DNA from: Mycolicibacterium sp. CBMA 226
Lineage (GTDB): Bacteria; Actinomycetota; Actinomycetes; Mycobacteriales; Mycobacteriaceae
Direction: 5' to 3'
DNA: 64,000 nucleotides
NCBI RefSeq assembly: GCF_009729075.1
Contig: NZ_VTGY01000022.1
Coordinates: 186,001-250,000, forward strand
The number at the start of each line of letters is the position of its first letter. Within the stretch, counting starts at the first letter, position 1. Of the stretch, positions 9,101 to 18,227 are shown in pieces. The notes below the pieces were generated by a model, which was not told where the DNA came from, did no database searches, and saw only the letters and a list, made by a program, of their open reading frames with translations. A program made the position numbers and the translations under genes.

Positions 9101-9478
9101 TCAGGGGGTGGTCCAGGTGCGGGTGTGCTGGAGCTCGGTGCTGCCGGTGTCGGTGCCGGGAATCAGCAGGAATGCCACCGTCATGGTGGGTGTGTGGGGT
9201 GCTGATTGCTCCCAGCACAACCGCATCGGCGCGGTGAGGTCGGTGACTTTGCAGTGCGCCGTCTCGTCGCGGCGGCGACCGCGGCGGCGGGTGAGGTGAA
9301 ACGACGAACCCACGCGCAGTCGAGGGTCGGTGGTGTCGTTGTGCACGGTGTCCCAGGTGTCGTACCACACGCAGATGGTGTCGATGGTGGTGATCAGGTC
9401 CCAGACCCTCACCGGGGGCGCGGCGATGTGGATGGACCGGGTCTGGGTGTGGAGGCGGCCGCGGCGCAGGTGGGTCAT
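9101..9478 (-). CDS. SRPBCC (polyketide cyclase/START-like) family protein, short
   Basis: The 125-residue product has the SRPBCC N-terminal pattern TRSIHIAAPPVRVWDLITTI, then a strand-rich body with the VGSSFHLT turn. The family forms a hydrophobic-pocket fold that binds lipids or aromatic metabolites. Most members run to about 145 residues. This one stops at TWTTP before the usual long C-terminal helix, so it may be truncated. Its start overlaps the cutinase stop by 4 bp, indicating translational coupling in the mmpS-mmpL-cutinase operon. Confidence 0.65.
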   Translation of the reverse strand: MTHLRRGRLHTQTRSIHIAAPPVRVWDLITTIDTICVWYDTWDTVHNDTTDPRLRVGSSFHLTRRRGRRRDETAHCKVTDLTAPMRLCWEQSAPHTPTMTVAFLLIPGTDTGSTELQHTRTWTTP

Positions 9479-10221
9479 GGTTGCTCCGGTGGGGTGAGGT
9501 TGTCGGGGGGCGCGGGGTGTCCGCCGGACCCGCCGCGCGGCAACTTCTTCACGACGAAGTCGGCTGCCTGGTCGGTCAGACCGTCGGCGATGTACATGCT
9601 GTGGGCGCTGTTGTTACCGCCGGCCGGTGAGCAGACCGGGTCGTCTTGGATGCACTGCTCGGTGGTCTTGGAGCCGTAACGTGGCCCCACGGTGATCGGC
9701 GGCGCGCCGCTGTAGATCTGCTGCAGGAATCCGCTCGACGGCTTGCCGAACAGTGCCACGGCAGCGACGTGGTCGGCCACCGACGCGGGCATCGGTCCGG
9801 TCAGCCCCGGCGGCAGGGTGAAGCCTTGCGCGACGGCGTCCTCGGTGAGGTAGGCCGCCACCGCGGCGCCTTGTGAGTAGCCGCCGATCACGATCTTGGT
9901 GGCGGGGCAGGTCGCGGCGGTGCCCTGGACCTTGTTGCTGGCGTCGATCACGCCGTCGGCGGCGGTGGCGAAGTCGATCGAGGCGGGGTAGTCGACCGGG
10001 TAGACGGCGATCGTCTTGTTCGGTGCCTTCGCGGTGAGCGCATCGACGAAGGCCTGTCCCGTGGCACCGATCCCAGGCGGTTCGAACGTGCCGCGAGCGA
10101 ACACCACCTGAACATCGGGACAGGGCGCCGCGTGTGCGGGGGCAGTGATCGTGGTTGCGCTGGTCACCGCGAAAACCGTTGAAATGAGAGCAATTAAGCG
10201 ATTAGTGATCGTCACCTTCAT
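9475..10221 (-). CDS. secreted cutinase-family serine esterase
   Basis: The 248-residue product starts with a Sec signal peptide ending near AHA at residues 29-31. The mature part shows the cutinase layout: the RGTFEPPG element near residue 43, nucleophile elbow GYSQG with Ser116, catalytic Asp194 in the DDPVC context and His207 in NNSAHSMY. Mycobacterial cutinase-like proteins hydrolyse acyl esters, including lipids and polymers, outside the cell. The C-terminus carries a Gly/Pro-rich tail. The gene lies 74 bp downstream of mmpL on the same strand. Confidence 0.92.
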   Translation of the reverse strand: MKVTITNRLIALISTVFAVTSATTITAPAHAAPCPDVQVVFARGTFEPPGIGATGQAFVDALTAKAPNKTIAVYPVDYPASIDFATAADGVIDASNKVQGTAATCPATKIVIGGYSQGAAVAAYLTEDAVAQGFTLPPGLTGPMPASVADHVAAVALFGKPSSGFLQQIYSGAPPITVGPRYGSKTTEQCIQDDPVCSPAGGNNSAHSMYIADGLTDQAADFVVKKLPRGGSGGHPAPPDNLTPPEQP

Positions 10222-10295
10222 CCTGACCGTGTGATCTTGTTGTTCTCTTCAGTGCTCACGTCCCGACCTTGGTTGCCGCTCGCTGGTGCGTTGGC

Positions 10296-13202
10296 CTATC
10301 GCGGCACCGGCGCCGTGTCGGTGTTCTTGCTCGGCGGAGCCGGCGGCGCTGGGGTTCGGAGGTGGTGCTCGCCGCGGGGGTAGAGGACCTGGGGCCACCA
10401 GAACCAGCGGCCCAGCAGTGTGGCGATCGAGGGCATCAGCAGGGAGCGGACGATCAATGTGTCGACGAGCAGTCCGATGGCGATCGTCGACCCCAGTTGT
10501 TGCAGCACGACCAGGTTGCTCAGGGTCATCGCTGCCATGGTGGCGGCGAACACGAATCCGGCTGAGGTGACCACGCCGCCGGTGCCGGTCATGGACCGGA
10601 TGATCCCGGTCTTGAGGCCGGCGTGGATCTCGTCTTTGAACCGGGCGACCAGGAGCAGGTTGTAGTCCGATCCGACGGCCAGCAGGATGATGACCGACAT
10701 CAGCATGACCAGCCAGTGCACCGGGTGGCCGAGCAGGTCTTGCCAGATGAGCACCGAGATGCCGAAGGATGCGGCGATCGAGCTGGCGGCGGTGGTCACG
10801 ATGACCAGTGCGGCGACCGCGGCGCGGGTCAGGATCAACATGATGACGAAGATCAGCGTCAGCGCCGAGATCACGGCGATCATCAGGTCGTACTTGGCGC
10901 CGTCGGCCATGTCGCGGTAGGTGGCCGCGACGCCGCCGAGGTAGACCTTGGCATTCGACAGCGACGACATCTTCAACGCCTCCTGCGCGGCGGTGCGTTC
11001 GCTGTTCACCCGGCCGATGCCCTCCACGGTGGCGGGGTCGGTCTCGTGGGTGATGAACATGCGTGCGGATTTGCCGTCCGGTGACAGGAACATCGTCAGG
11101 CCGCGGGCGAAGTCGGGGTTGGTGAAGGCCTCCGGGGGTAGGTAGAACAGGTCGTCGTTCTTGGCGTTGTCAAACGCTGCGCCCATCGCCAGTGCGGTGT
11201 CGTTGGAGGCCTGCTGCTGGTCGTAGAGGGCCTTTTGCGAGTTGTAGGTCGCCAGCGCGAGGTCGCGGCTCGCCTCCATCGATGCGATGGTCTGCGGCAG
11301 CAGGGCGGTCAGCTTCGGCGCGATCGCTGCCAGCTGGTCGGTGTCGGTTTGCACCGCGCGCTGCGTGTCGGTCAGCTCATCGATGCCGTCGATCGAATCG
11401 AACAGCGACCTGATCGCGGTGCACATCGGGATGTCGAAACAGTGTGGTTCCCAATAGAAGTAGTTGCGCAGCGGCCGGAATTGGTCGTCGAAGGTGGCGA
11501 TGTTGTCCCGCAACTTCTCGGTGGTGGCCAGCAGGTCGCGCGACTTGGCGGCCGATTCCTGCGTGAGCTGGGTCTGCTGAAGGGAGAGTTGGTATTGCTG
11601 CTTCAAGATGGCGATCGAGGCGTTGGTCGCGTCGATCGTTTTGAGCTGGTTGGCCAGCTGATCCCGCTGGAACGGCAGGTTCTGGTTGGAGGTCTGGCCC
11701 TGCACGCTGGTCTGGAACGGGATCGAGCTGTGTTGGATCGGGATGCCCAGCGGGCGGGTGATGTTCTGCACCATCGCGATGCCCTCGGTGTGCATCACGT
11801 TGCGCGCCACCGCATTCAGAACCAGCATGTCGGCGGGATTGCGCATGTCGTGATCGGCGTTGACCATGAGGATGTCCGGATTCATCCGGGCTTGGCTGAA
11901 GTGCCGGCCGGCGGCGGCGAATCCGACGTTGGCGGGCGCGTCGGCCGGCATGTAGTACTGGTCGTTGTAGGCGGGCGTGAAGCCGGGAATGGCGACGATG
12001 CCGATGAGCACCACGAACAGGCTGGCCACCAGGATCGGTGCGGGCCACCGGACGACGGCGGTGCCCACCTTGCGCCAAAAGTGGCTTCGGACAGGGCGTT
12101 TGGGCTCGTAGAGCCGAATCTTGCTGCCGAGGAACAGTACCGCGGGGCCCAGGGTCACCGCGATCATTACGATGACGACCATGCCGATGGCAACGGGGCC
12201 GCCCATGGTGGAGAAGTAGGGCAGTCGGCAGAAGCTCAGGCAGAAGGTGGCGCCGGCGATGGTCAGACCCGAGCCCACGATCACGGGCGCAACGGATTTG
12301 AACGTCGCGTAGTAGGAGTCCTCACGGTCCAGTCCCATGCCGCGGTCTTCCTTGTAGCGGCCGAAGATGAAGATGCCGTAGTCGGTGGCCGCGGCGATCG
12401 CCAGCATCGTCAGGATGTTGCCGGCGAAGGTCGTCAATCCGAAGGAACCGTGGGTGGCCAACACCGACACCACGCCGCGTGCGGTCAGTAAGCTCAAGAA
12501 TGTCAGGAAGAGCTGGACCAGGGTGGTGCGAATCGAGCGGTAGACGACCAGCAGCATGCCGGCGATCGCGAGGAGCGTGAAAAGGGTGATGGTGGTCAGG
12601 CTGGCGTTGCCGATCACCCCGACGTCGTTGGCGAGGGCGGCCGCGCCGGTGACGTACGCCCGCACACCCGGCGGGGCTTTGGTGTCCGCGATGACCTTGC
12701 GGATGGCCTGCACGCCCTTGTTGGCCAGCGTTTGGCCTTGCTCACCGGCCAGGTTGACCTGCACGTAGGCCGCCTTGCCGTCGGGGCTCTGCGCGCCGGC
12801 CGCGGTCAGGGTGTCGCTCCAAAAGTCCTGGATGTGCTGGATGTGCTCGGGGTCTTGCCGGAGTTTCGCGATGATCGCGTTGTAGTAGTCGTGGGCTTCC
12901 GGGCCGAGGGGCTGCTGGCCCTCGATGAGAATCATCACGGTGCTGTTGGAGTCGAACTCGCGGAAGTTGCCGCCCATGAGTTTCATCGCCCGCATCGACG
13001 GCGCGTCCTCGGGGGTCATCGGCGCCGAATGCGCCTGGCCGACAACCTCGAGCTGTGGGGAGATCGTGTTCACGGTGACGGCAACGGCGATCCAGAACAG
13101 CACGATCGGGATCGACAGCAGGCGGATCAGGTGCGGCAGGGCCGGCCGCCTGGGGCGGTCGGGGTGTGCGGCGGAGGTCGGGGTGGCAGTCGGCAGGGTC
13201 AT
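10296..13202 (-). CDS. mmpL: MmpL-family RND lipid transporter
   Basis: The start is ATG 13202, whose ATGA overlaps the mmpS stop; the open frame continues upstream but only as the mmpS shadow. The 968-residue length matches MmpL4/MmpL5-type proteins. One transmembrane helix opens the protein, then a periplasmic porter domain, five helices, a long coiled-coil loop (about residues 440-700, rich in Gln and Lys) and a second bundle. The paired motifs AAATDYGIFIFGRYKED and AVGSDYNLLLVARFKDE carry the conserved Asp-Tyr pairs of the proton relay. It should export a lipid or siderophore with its MmpS partner. The closeness to MmpS4/L4 and S5/L5 is by layout only. Confidence 0.95.
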   Translation of the reverse strand: MTLPTATPTSAAHPDRPRRPALPHLIRLLSIPIVLFWIAVAVTVNTISPQLEVVGQAHSAPMTPEDAPSMRAMKLMGGNFREFDSNSTVMILIEGQQPLGPEAHDYYNAIIAKLRQDPEHIQHIQDFWSDTLTAAGAQSPDGKAAYVQVNLAGEQGQTLANKGVQAIRKVIADTKAPPGVRAYVTGAAALANDVGVIGNASLTTITLFTLLAIAGMLLVVYRSIRTTLVQLFLTFLSLLTARGVVSVLATHGSFGLTTFAGNILTMLAIAAATDYGIFIFGRYKEDRGMGLDREDSYYATFKSVAPVIVGSGLTIAGATFCLSFCRLPYFSTMGGPVAIGMVVIVMIAVTLGPAVLFLGSKIRLYEPKRPVRSHFWRKVGTAVVRWPAPILVASLFVVLIGIVAIPGFTPAYNDQYYMPADAPANVGFAAAGRHFSQARMNPDILMVNADHDMRNPADMLVLNAVARNVMHTEGIAMVQNITRPLGIPIQHSSIPFQTSVQGQTSNQNLPFQRDQLANQLKTIDATNASIAILKQQYQLSLQQTQLTQESAAKSRDLLATTEKLRDNIATFDDQFRPLRNYFYWEPHCFDIPMCTAIRSLFDSIDGIDELTDTQRAVQTDTDQLAAIAPKLTALLPQTIASMEASRDLALATYNSQKALYDQQQASNDTALAMGAAFDNAKNDDLFYLPPEAFTNPDFARGLTMFLSPDGKSARMFITHETDPATVEGIGRVNSERTAAQEALKMSSLSNAKVYLGGVAATYRDMADGAKYDLMIAVISALTLIFVIMLILTRAAVAALVIVTTAASSIAASFGISVLIWQDLLGHPVHWLVMLMSVIILLAVGSDYNLLLVARFKDEIHAGLKTGIIRSMTGTGGVVTSAGFVFAATMAAMTLSNLVVLQQLGSTIAIGLLVDTLIVRSLLMPSIATLLGRWFWWPQVLYPRGEHHLRTPAPPAPPSKNTDTAPVPR

Positions 13203-13633
13203 GCGGCCTTCACCAGGCAGTAGGTCTGGGCGTCGATCCCGTCGGCGGATCGCTGCTCGCGGACGATTCCGTTCACGGTGACGGTGCATCCGATCCGGTC
13301 GCCGGTGGTGCGGGCCATGAGGCTGCCGCTGACGGTCGGCAGCGTCGTCGACAGGGTGATCGACCATGGCAGCGGCACGCTCACCAGGTGCACGTTGACA
13401 TCCGGGTCGAAGTAGCTGATCTGGGCGGTGCCGGAGCCGGTCACGTCGTAGACCATGATCTTGGGGTTGAACTGGACGATCTCGATGCCCGCGCCGGCGT
13501 GGGCGTTCAAGTCCTGGGACGCGAACTGCTTGTGCAGTCGGCTCACGACCAGGCCTGAGACCGCGAGCACGACCAGAAGAACCAGCGGTATCCAGGCTCG
13601 TTTGACGATGCTGCTGAGCGGAGACATGCTCAC
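13199..13633 (-). CDS. mmpS: MmpS-family accessory protein
   Basis: The 144-residue product has a short basic N-terminus, one transmembrane helix at about residues 12-30 and a beta-rich extracytoplasmic domain. MVYDVTGSGTAQISYFDP and the closing VNGIVREQR lead to a final cysteine, the normal MmpS pattern. MmpS proteins work with the adjacent MmpL in export. A second ATG at 13627 is an equally possible start. The 4-bp ATGA overlap with mmpL is typical of the pair. Confidence 0.93.
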   Translation of the reverse strand: MSMSPLSSIVKRAWIPLVLLVVLAVSGLVVSRLHKQFASQDLNAHAGAGIEIVQFNPKIMVYDVTGSGTAQISYFDPDVNVHLVSVPLPWSITLSTTLPTVSGSLMARTTGDRIGCTVTVNGIVREQRSADGIDAQTYCLVKAA

Positions 13634-13726
13634 CGGGTCACCTTCCGTTAGCGATGCGCTTGCATAGGTCGACGACCGCCGTAGAGTACAGGCGATCGCA
13701 GAACTTCGGCGGATTGATCAATTCGT

Positions 13727-13995
13727 TTGTTGCGCCGCGGTTTTCGCCAAGGCCGCCGGCTCATCGACGCCCTCTTGCTTCAGGCCCGGTCCGCGCTGCG
13801 CGCCTCATCCGGCGCCAGGGCCTACTACGACAAACAACGCGCCCGCGACTTGAGCCACAATGCCGCCTGCGCCAACTTTCCAAGTGGTTCGTCGGCATCC
13901 TGCACGGCTGCCTCAAAACCCGCGCCAACTACAACGGATCACGAGCATGGCCCAACCCAACAATCAAGATCAACCAACTGCTGACAAACCAGTTC
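13727..13995 (+). pseudogene. C-terminal remnant of an IS110-type transposase, frameshifted
   Basis: Two adjacent frames together give a familiar IS110-family C-terminus. The first reads GARAYYDKQRARDLSHNAA. After position 13865 the second reads RQLSKWFVGILHGCLKTR. Restoring one C in GCCGCCTGCGCC joins them. No N-terminal DEDD catalytic region or element ends are present. The remnant sits directly upstream of mmpS and probably marks how the operon was inserted. Confidence 0.7.
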
Positions 13996-14031
13996 ATGGG
14001 ATGTCCGTAGGGGCGACACGGCCACTTCGGG

Positions 14032-14988
14032 CTAGCGCGACGTGCGCCGCGCGGTCATGAACCGGCTGCCGGGTAGCGCGTCGGCGATGTCGTCGGCCCC
14101 CGCGCGTTGGTAGTTGGTGAGCAGTTGGTCACTGGCGACGACCGATACATCCCACTGGTGGGACCGAAGCCACTCGGCGAGATCGGTGCGCTCCTGGTAG
14201 TACCACAACTCCTCGAAATTCTGCAGCAGATCGGTGCGGCCCAGTCTCTCCGCGGTTTCCCGCAGGCGCCGCGTCTGGTCTCGTCGGCTTTGCTCCGAGT
14301 GGGGAAAATCGATAGGCAGCGCCTCCACTGCCAGCCGACTGCCCGCGGCGCTCAGCACCTGAATGCGGTCGAACAGCAAATCCTGGGCCTGCGCTGGCAG
14401 ATATGGCAGCAGACCCTCGGCTGACCACGCGCTCGCCAGGGCGGGGTCAAACCCTGCCTGCTGTAACGCTGTCGGCCAGTCGTGGCGCAGATCGATCGGC
14501 ATCGCGATGTGTGTGCACGTCGGTTCGGCGCTGCTGCTTCGCAGCGTCGCCGACTTGAACTCCAGCACCGCGGGCTGGTCGATCTCGTAGACGGTGGTGC
14601 CGTCCGGCCAGGGCAGACGCCACGCCCGGGCGTCCAGACCGGCCGCCAGGATGACCGCCTGCCGGATTCCCTCTTCGGTTGCGGTGACGAAGAACTCGTC
14701 GAAAAACGCCGTGCGGCATGCCGTGTACTCGCCAATCACCCGCCGCCAAGTGCGAGACTGTGCGGCGATGGCGTTGTTTCGGGAGGCATCGCCCAATTCT
14801 GCTTCACCCGATTCAATGGAGACGTGACCGCCGGTTTCACCCGCGGCGTCGAGGAACAACTGTGCAAAGGGATCGCGAAAAAGTGGGTGCGGCTTCGCGG
14901 TCTCTGCCGCCCGAAACGCGGCCACCCCCAGAGCCGTCCGTCCGACACTTGTGGTTATGTCCCAGGAATCGTTGTCTGTTCGTGGCAT
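14032..14988 (-). CDS. class I SAM-dependent methyltransferase, TIGR00027/LCM-like
   Basis: The 318-residue product matches a family greatly expanded in mycobacteria. It opens WDITTSVGRTALGVAAFRA. The SAM-binding glycine loop reads VILAAGLDARAWRL, and YEIDQPAVLEFK provides the acidic residue at the end of the second strand. SAEGLLPYLP is the usual family motif. The substrate is unknown. It is the last gene of a three-gene operon with an FMN reductase and a VOC protein, starting two bases after the VOC stop. Confidence 0.9.
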   Translation of the reverse strand: MPRTDNDSWDITTSVGRTALGVAAFRAAETAKPHPLFRDPFAQLFLDAAGETGGHVSIESGEAELGDASRNNAIAAQSRTWRRVIGEYTACRTAFFDEFFVTATEEGIRQAVILAAGLDARAWRLPWPDGTTVYEIDQPAVLEFKSATLRSSSAEPTCTHIAMPIDLRHDWPTALQQAGFDPALASAWSAEGLLPYLPAQAQDLLFDRIQVLSAAGSRLAVEALPIDFPHSEQSRRDQTRRLRETAERLGRTDLLQNFEELWYYQERTDLAEWLRSHQWDVSVVASDQLLTNYQRAGADDIADALPGSRFMTARRTSR

Positions 14989-14990
14989 TC

Positions 14991-15665
14991 CTACGCCTTC
15001 CGTGTCATGTCTGAATCCATCACAGGTTGATCCGCACCTCGTACCGCTCGGATGATCTCGTTGGTGACGTGAGGGCCGTGGGCGTCGGCGGTGTCGATGT
15101 GCTGGCGAGAATTGGCAGACCCGCTGGGCTTGTTTGGCAGAGTCTGTTTTGCCGCCGGTGAGCGACGAGCTGATTCACAGCCACCGAGTGTGTCCGCTCC
15201 GTATCGCGTCATCTCGTGAGCGATGTCGAGCGGCCCGCGGCGGACACGCCCGGCCAGGGCGGCCTCATCAAGCAAATCGGCCGGCACGACCCACACAATC
15301 TCAAATTCCAACCCGTCCGGGTCATGGGCATACAGCGACTTTGTCGTGCCGTGATCGGAAGCGCCGACCAGGGCGCTCGCCGCGGCCAGCCGTCTCTCCA
15401 ACTCCTGGAGGTCACGTAGCTTATCGACCTCCCACGCCAGGTGGTATAAGCCGACGGTGCTCAGTCCTGCATCTGATGCACCAGCGCGGTCTACGCTTAT
15501 TAGGCCGAGGTCGTGATCGTTCACTGAGCCATCGGCGCGCAGGAAAGCTGCTCGGCCGCCCATTTCCATCACGACATCGAAGTTCAGGATGTCGCGGTAG
15601 AAGTCGATGCTGCGACTCAAATCACGGACATACAGAACGGCGTGGTTGAGCCGACGGACCGTCAT
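14991..15665 (-). CDS. VOC-family (glyoxalase/dioxygenase fold) protein with an unusual tail
   Basis: The ATG at 15665 has AGGTGA eight bases upstream. Residues 1-130 form one VOC module: VRRLNHAVLYVRDLSRSIDF, then the YHLAWEVD strand, then DPDGLEFEIVWV with the metal-ligand Glu. His7 and the closing Glu are the expected metal ligands. Members act as glyoxalases, dioxygenases or resistance proteins. After about residue 135 the C-terminal 90 residues are basic and low in order, which is unlike the family. They may be a read-on after loss of the original stop. Confidence 0.8.
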   Translation of the reverse strand: MTVRRLNHAVLYVRDLSRSIDFYRDILNFDVVMEMGGRAAFLRADGSVNDHDLGLISVDRAGASDAGLSTVGLYHLAWEVDKLRDLQELERRLAAASALVGASDHGTTKSLYAHDPDGLEFEIVWVVPADLLDEAALAGRVRRGPLDIAHEMTRYGADTLGGCESARRSPAAKQTLPNKPSGSANSRQHIDTADAHGPHVTNEIIRAVRGADQPVMDSDMTRKA

Positions 15666-15672
15666 GTCTGGG

Positions 15673-16233
15673 TCACCTGATCGACTTCATCGCGCCGGCC
15701 CACAACTCAAGTTGGTTGAACAGGACGACGGCCGCGTCGTCGTGGTATGCGGCTGGCGTGAACTTCGAGAAGTTCTCGAAATCGGTGAGCAATGAGAACG
15801 AGAGTTGTTGGCGCACATGGGCGATCTGCAGTTCGCTCGATATTGCCCGCAGGTGTTCGATCGCTCGGACGCCGCCCAGCGAGCCATAGGAGACGAACGC
15901 CGCCGCCTTGTTGTTCCACTCGGCATACAGGTAGTCGATCGCGTTCTTCAGAGCGCCGGAGGTGGAGTGGTTGTATTCCGGAGTGACGAAAATGTACCCG
16001 TCAAACGCACCGATCTTGGTGGCCCAGGCTTTGGTGTGCTCGCTGGCGTAAGCGCCCCTGCTCGCCGGAATTGGCTCGTCCAGGAGAGGCAGAGGATTGT
16101 CGATCAGATCGATCAACTCATAGTCGGCGCTGGCGCGGTCCTTTGCTTGAGTCAATACCCAGTCCGCCACAGCCTTGCCGTTTCGGCCAGGGCGCGTGCT
16201 GCCCGCAATGACAGCGATTCTCAGGTCGCTCAC
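15673..16233 (-). CDS. NADPH-dependent FMN reductase-like flavoprotein
   Basis: The GTG at 16233 has GGAGG eight bases upstream. The 186-residue product is a flavodoxin-like fold: phosphate-binding loop GSTRPGRNGKAVADW near residue 11, then VTPEYNHSTSGALKNAIDYL, which is diagnostic for the NADPH:FMN reductase/azoreductase group, and SYGSLGGVRA. It should reduce FMN or quinone-like compounds in the cytoplasm. It is the first gene of an operon with the VOC and methyltransferase genes, divergent from marR. Redox or electrophile stress is a plausible inducer. Confidence 0.92.
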   Translation of the reverse strand: MSDLRIAVIAGSTRPGRNGKAVADWVLTQAKDRASADYELIDLIDNPLPLLDEPIPASRGAYASEHTKAWATKIGAFDGYIFVTPEYNHSTSGALKNAIDYLYAEWNNKAAAFVSYGSLGGVRAIEHLRAISSELQIAHVRQQLSFSLLTDFENFSKFTPAAYHDDAAVVLFNQLELWAGAMKSIR

Positions 16234-16261
16234 GAGTGTTCCTCCAGCTGTAATCGATGAC

Positions 16262-16307
16262 TTGAATGTTCAACTCACACCGTAAACCTCACTGCTTGAA
16301 ATTTCAA
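16262..16307. promoter_or_regulatory. two matched operators (TTGAA-N2-TTCAA) in the marR divergent promoter
   Basis: TTGAATGTTCAA at 16262-16273 and TTGAAATTTCAA at 16296-16307 share the same arms and spacing. The second is part of the perfect 14-bp palindrome CTTGAAATTTCAAG. Their centres are 34 bp apart, about three helical turns. Position and form fit binding of two MarR dimers that would control both directions. Confidence 0.75.
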
Positions 16308-16337
16308 GTCAGTTCGAAAGAGCCCTAAGCTGTGCAT

Positions 16338-16868
16338 ATGACTACCCAAGGGAAACCCGAAATAGCCGAGCCTCATTGGCTTACCGTTGACCAACTTGCG
16401 GCGTGGCGCGGATTCATGAGCCTCGTACGGAGACTGCCTAGCGCGCTTGAGTGTCAACTCCAGCGGGACTCGCAGCTGAGCTTCACCGAGTACTACGTGC
16501 TGGCGCTACTATCCGATCAACCCGCACGCCGTATGCGATTAAGCGACCTCGCGATCAAGGTCGATTCGGAGCTGTCCCGCTTGTCGCACATGGTCAGCCG
16601 CCTGGCGAAGCGCAGTTTACTGCGCCGCGAGCCCGACCCGTGCGATGGGCGCTACACGAACGCGATCCTGACCGACATCGGTTACTCCCACCTCGTGGAG
16701 GCGGCGCCAAGTCATGTCAGGCGCGTGCGTGAGCTTTTCGTCGACGTCCTCGATTCGGAGGAACTGCAGACCCTGCGCCGTCTCTCAGAGAAGGTGCTTG
16801 CACGTATCGACATCGCAGAGGGACACGACGGAAGGGCGAGCGCTGAGCATCGTCAAGGTGCGTCCTGA
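16338..16868 (+). CDS. MarR-family transcriptional regulator
   Basis: The 176-residue product (ATG 16338; a GTG two codons earlier is possible) shows the winged-helix layout. A dimerisation helix opens it, then LSFTEYYVLALLSDQPARRM, a recognition-helix region with SELSRLSHMVSRLAKR, and the wing RREPDPCDGRYTNAILT with the DxR motif. MarR proteins usually repress divergent detoxification genes until a phenolic or oxidant ligand binds. The gene diverges from the FMN reductase operon across two matched palindromes. A Cys in the wing might allow redox sensing; this is a guess. Confidence 0.9.
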   Translation: MTTQGKPEIAEPHWLTVDQLAAWRGFMSLVRRLPSALECQLQRDSQLSFTEYYVLALLSDQPARRMRLSDLAIKVDSELSRLSHMVSRLAKRSLLRREPDPCDGRYTNAILTDIGYSHLVEAAPSHVRRVRELFVDVLDSEELQTLRRLSEKVLARIDIAEGHDGRASAEHRQGAS

Positions 16869-17377
16869 ACATGGAAGGGAGTTCGAGTAGGTAGAGCATC
16901 TCAGATGCGGCGCGTGCAGAAGATGAGGGATTGCTGGGCGTTCGGAGTCGCCCTGCGGGGGAGGCTCCAAACCAGCACCGTCACGTTAGCCGGAATACGG
17001 TGTGGTGTCAGAAACAGATTCTGACCTACTTCGGAGCTGGCGGCGGTTCTACGCTTGAACCAGCTGTCCCCTCTGCGGCGCCACGTTCACGGATAGCCGC
17101 TGACAATGCACAACCGCGGTCTATGAGGCGTGTCTGCCTTACCCCGCAGAGACACCGTTGCAATTCACCCACCGCATGGCGTCTGCCCGGTGGGGTTGGC
17201 GCTGGTTTGGCGGTGGTAGCCCAGACGGCGCTGGCGGGCGCGGTCGAGGCCGCCGGGGCGGCCTTGGCGGATTCGAGAAGTGAAGCGCGACAGTGACTTT
17301 CCCGTTACCACAGGAGTGGGGAAGTGTCACAATGGCGGAATGCGCGCACCCACCCCGACCCGAAATAGACTGGCTCA
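16869..17377. other. 508 bp without a convincing gene
   Basis: No frame looks coding in either strand. The region holds a clean inverted repeat, GTCAGAA-N5-TTCTGAC at 17007-17025, and an imperfect one around 17291-17332 (GTGACTTTCCC against GGGGAAGTGTCAC). These could be element ends or regulator sites. I cannot assign them. Confidence 0.4.
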
Positions 17378-17596
17378 ATGTGCGGCACGAGTTCCGATGC
17401 GAACGGCTTCGACCTAGCCGCATTGTTGCATGCCAGCGACTTAAGTCCGCATGCTCGCCGAATCGTCTTCGACGTCGTCGTCAACGATGTGATTGAGGGC
17501 TCGATACCTGATCGCAGATCTGTCCAGGAGCTGACCGACGTGGCAGCTGGTCGCATCAGTGGAGATGAATGCCGGCGGCGGATATTGGACCGGTAG
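17378..17596 (+). CDS. small helical protein resembling VbhA-type antitoxins
   Basis: The 72-residue product (ATG 17378) ends in DVAAGRISGDECRRRILDR. That spacing resembles the antitoxin-VbhA domain, which inhibits Fic-family AMPylation toxins with a helix. No Fic toxin (HxFx(D/E)GNGR) is visible in this window, so this would be an orphan, or the toxin has been lost. The downstream 600 bp look degenerate, which fits loss of a partner. The family call is tentative. Confidence 0.4.
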   Translation: MCGTSSDANGFDLAALLHASDLSPHARRIVFDVVVNDVIEGSIPDRRSVQELTDVAAGRISGDECRRRILDR

Positions 17597-18227
17597 CGCG
17601 GACACAGCGGCACGAGATCACCTACTGAGCACTAAAGGAGATGCGAGGGAACGCGATTCACCTTCTACCCACACAGGGTCACTAACGTCACGTGACGTAT
17701 ATCGGCCGTGGAGGCGGGGCTATCCAACTAACCTCACGCGATGGCGATTCGCCGAAATCCGGCGCTCAGGTATTCGCGGATCGGCACGTTTTCGACCCCA
17801 GCCTGGCCGCGGCATCAAGAAACCCGCCTCGGCCCGGGGCAACGCGACTCTCAGCTAGTTCTGGAAAACGGGGCGGATTCGGCCAGCTCTCATGTTTTCC
17901 CGGATTACTGTCAACTAGTCCTGGATCGGACACGGACACTTTGCCATAATTTCGAAAATGCTTGGTATGCAACCATAGTCGCTGATCCAGCATTTGCCGA
18001 TAATAGATATTATGACATTACGCATGCAAAATGCTTGCATAACAACATATTTCAGCATAGCGATAACTACCGATCCTTACGGTACAGCCAGAGTTGCCAA
18101 ACATCGAGATGGACATGCGCCCCGCGACGCCGCGCTCCGTCAGCCGCCGAATGTGCTTTCGTGAGTCGCAACCCAGCCCGCAGCATTCGATGATTTGCAT
18201 GTTGTGGCGCGGCAATCAATTTGCTGT
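17597..18227. other. 630 bp degenerate region with an AT-rich core
   Basis: No gene is supported. Around 17940-18075 the base composition falls well below the surroundings. There is a perfect inverted repeat ATGCAA-N5-TTGCAT at 18024-18040. The composition suggests a recently acquired segment or an Lsr2 target. Confidence 0.4.

Noticed and set aside
10623..12491. Plus-strand open frames opposite mmpL, up to 418 codons
   Set aside because: The minus-strand MmpL is complete with all motifs; the plus-strand translation is low-complexity Gly/Arg/Val/His and has no start site.
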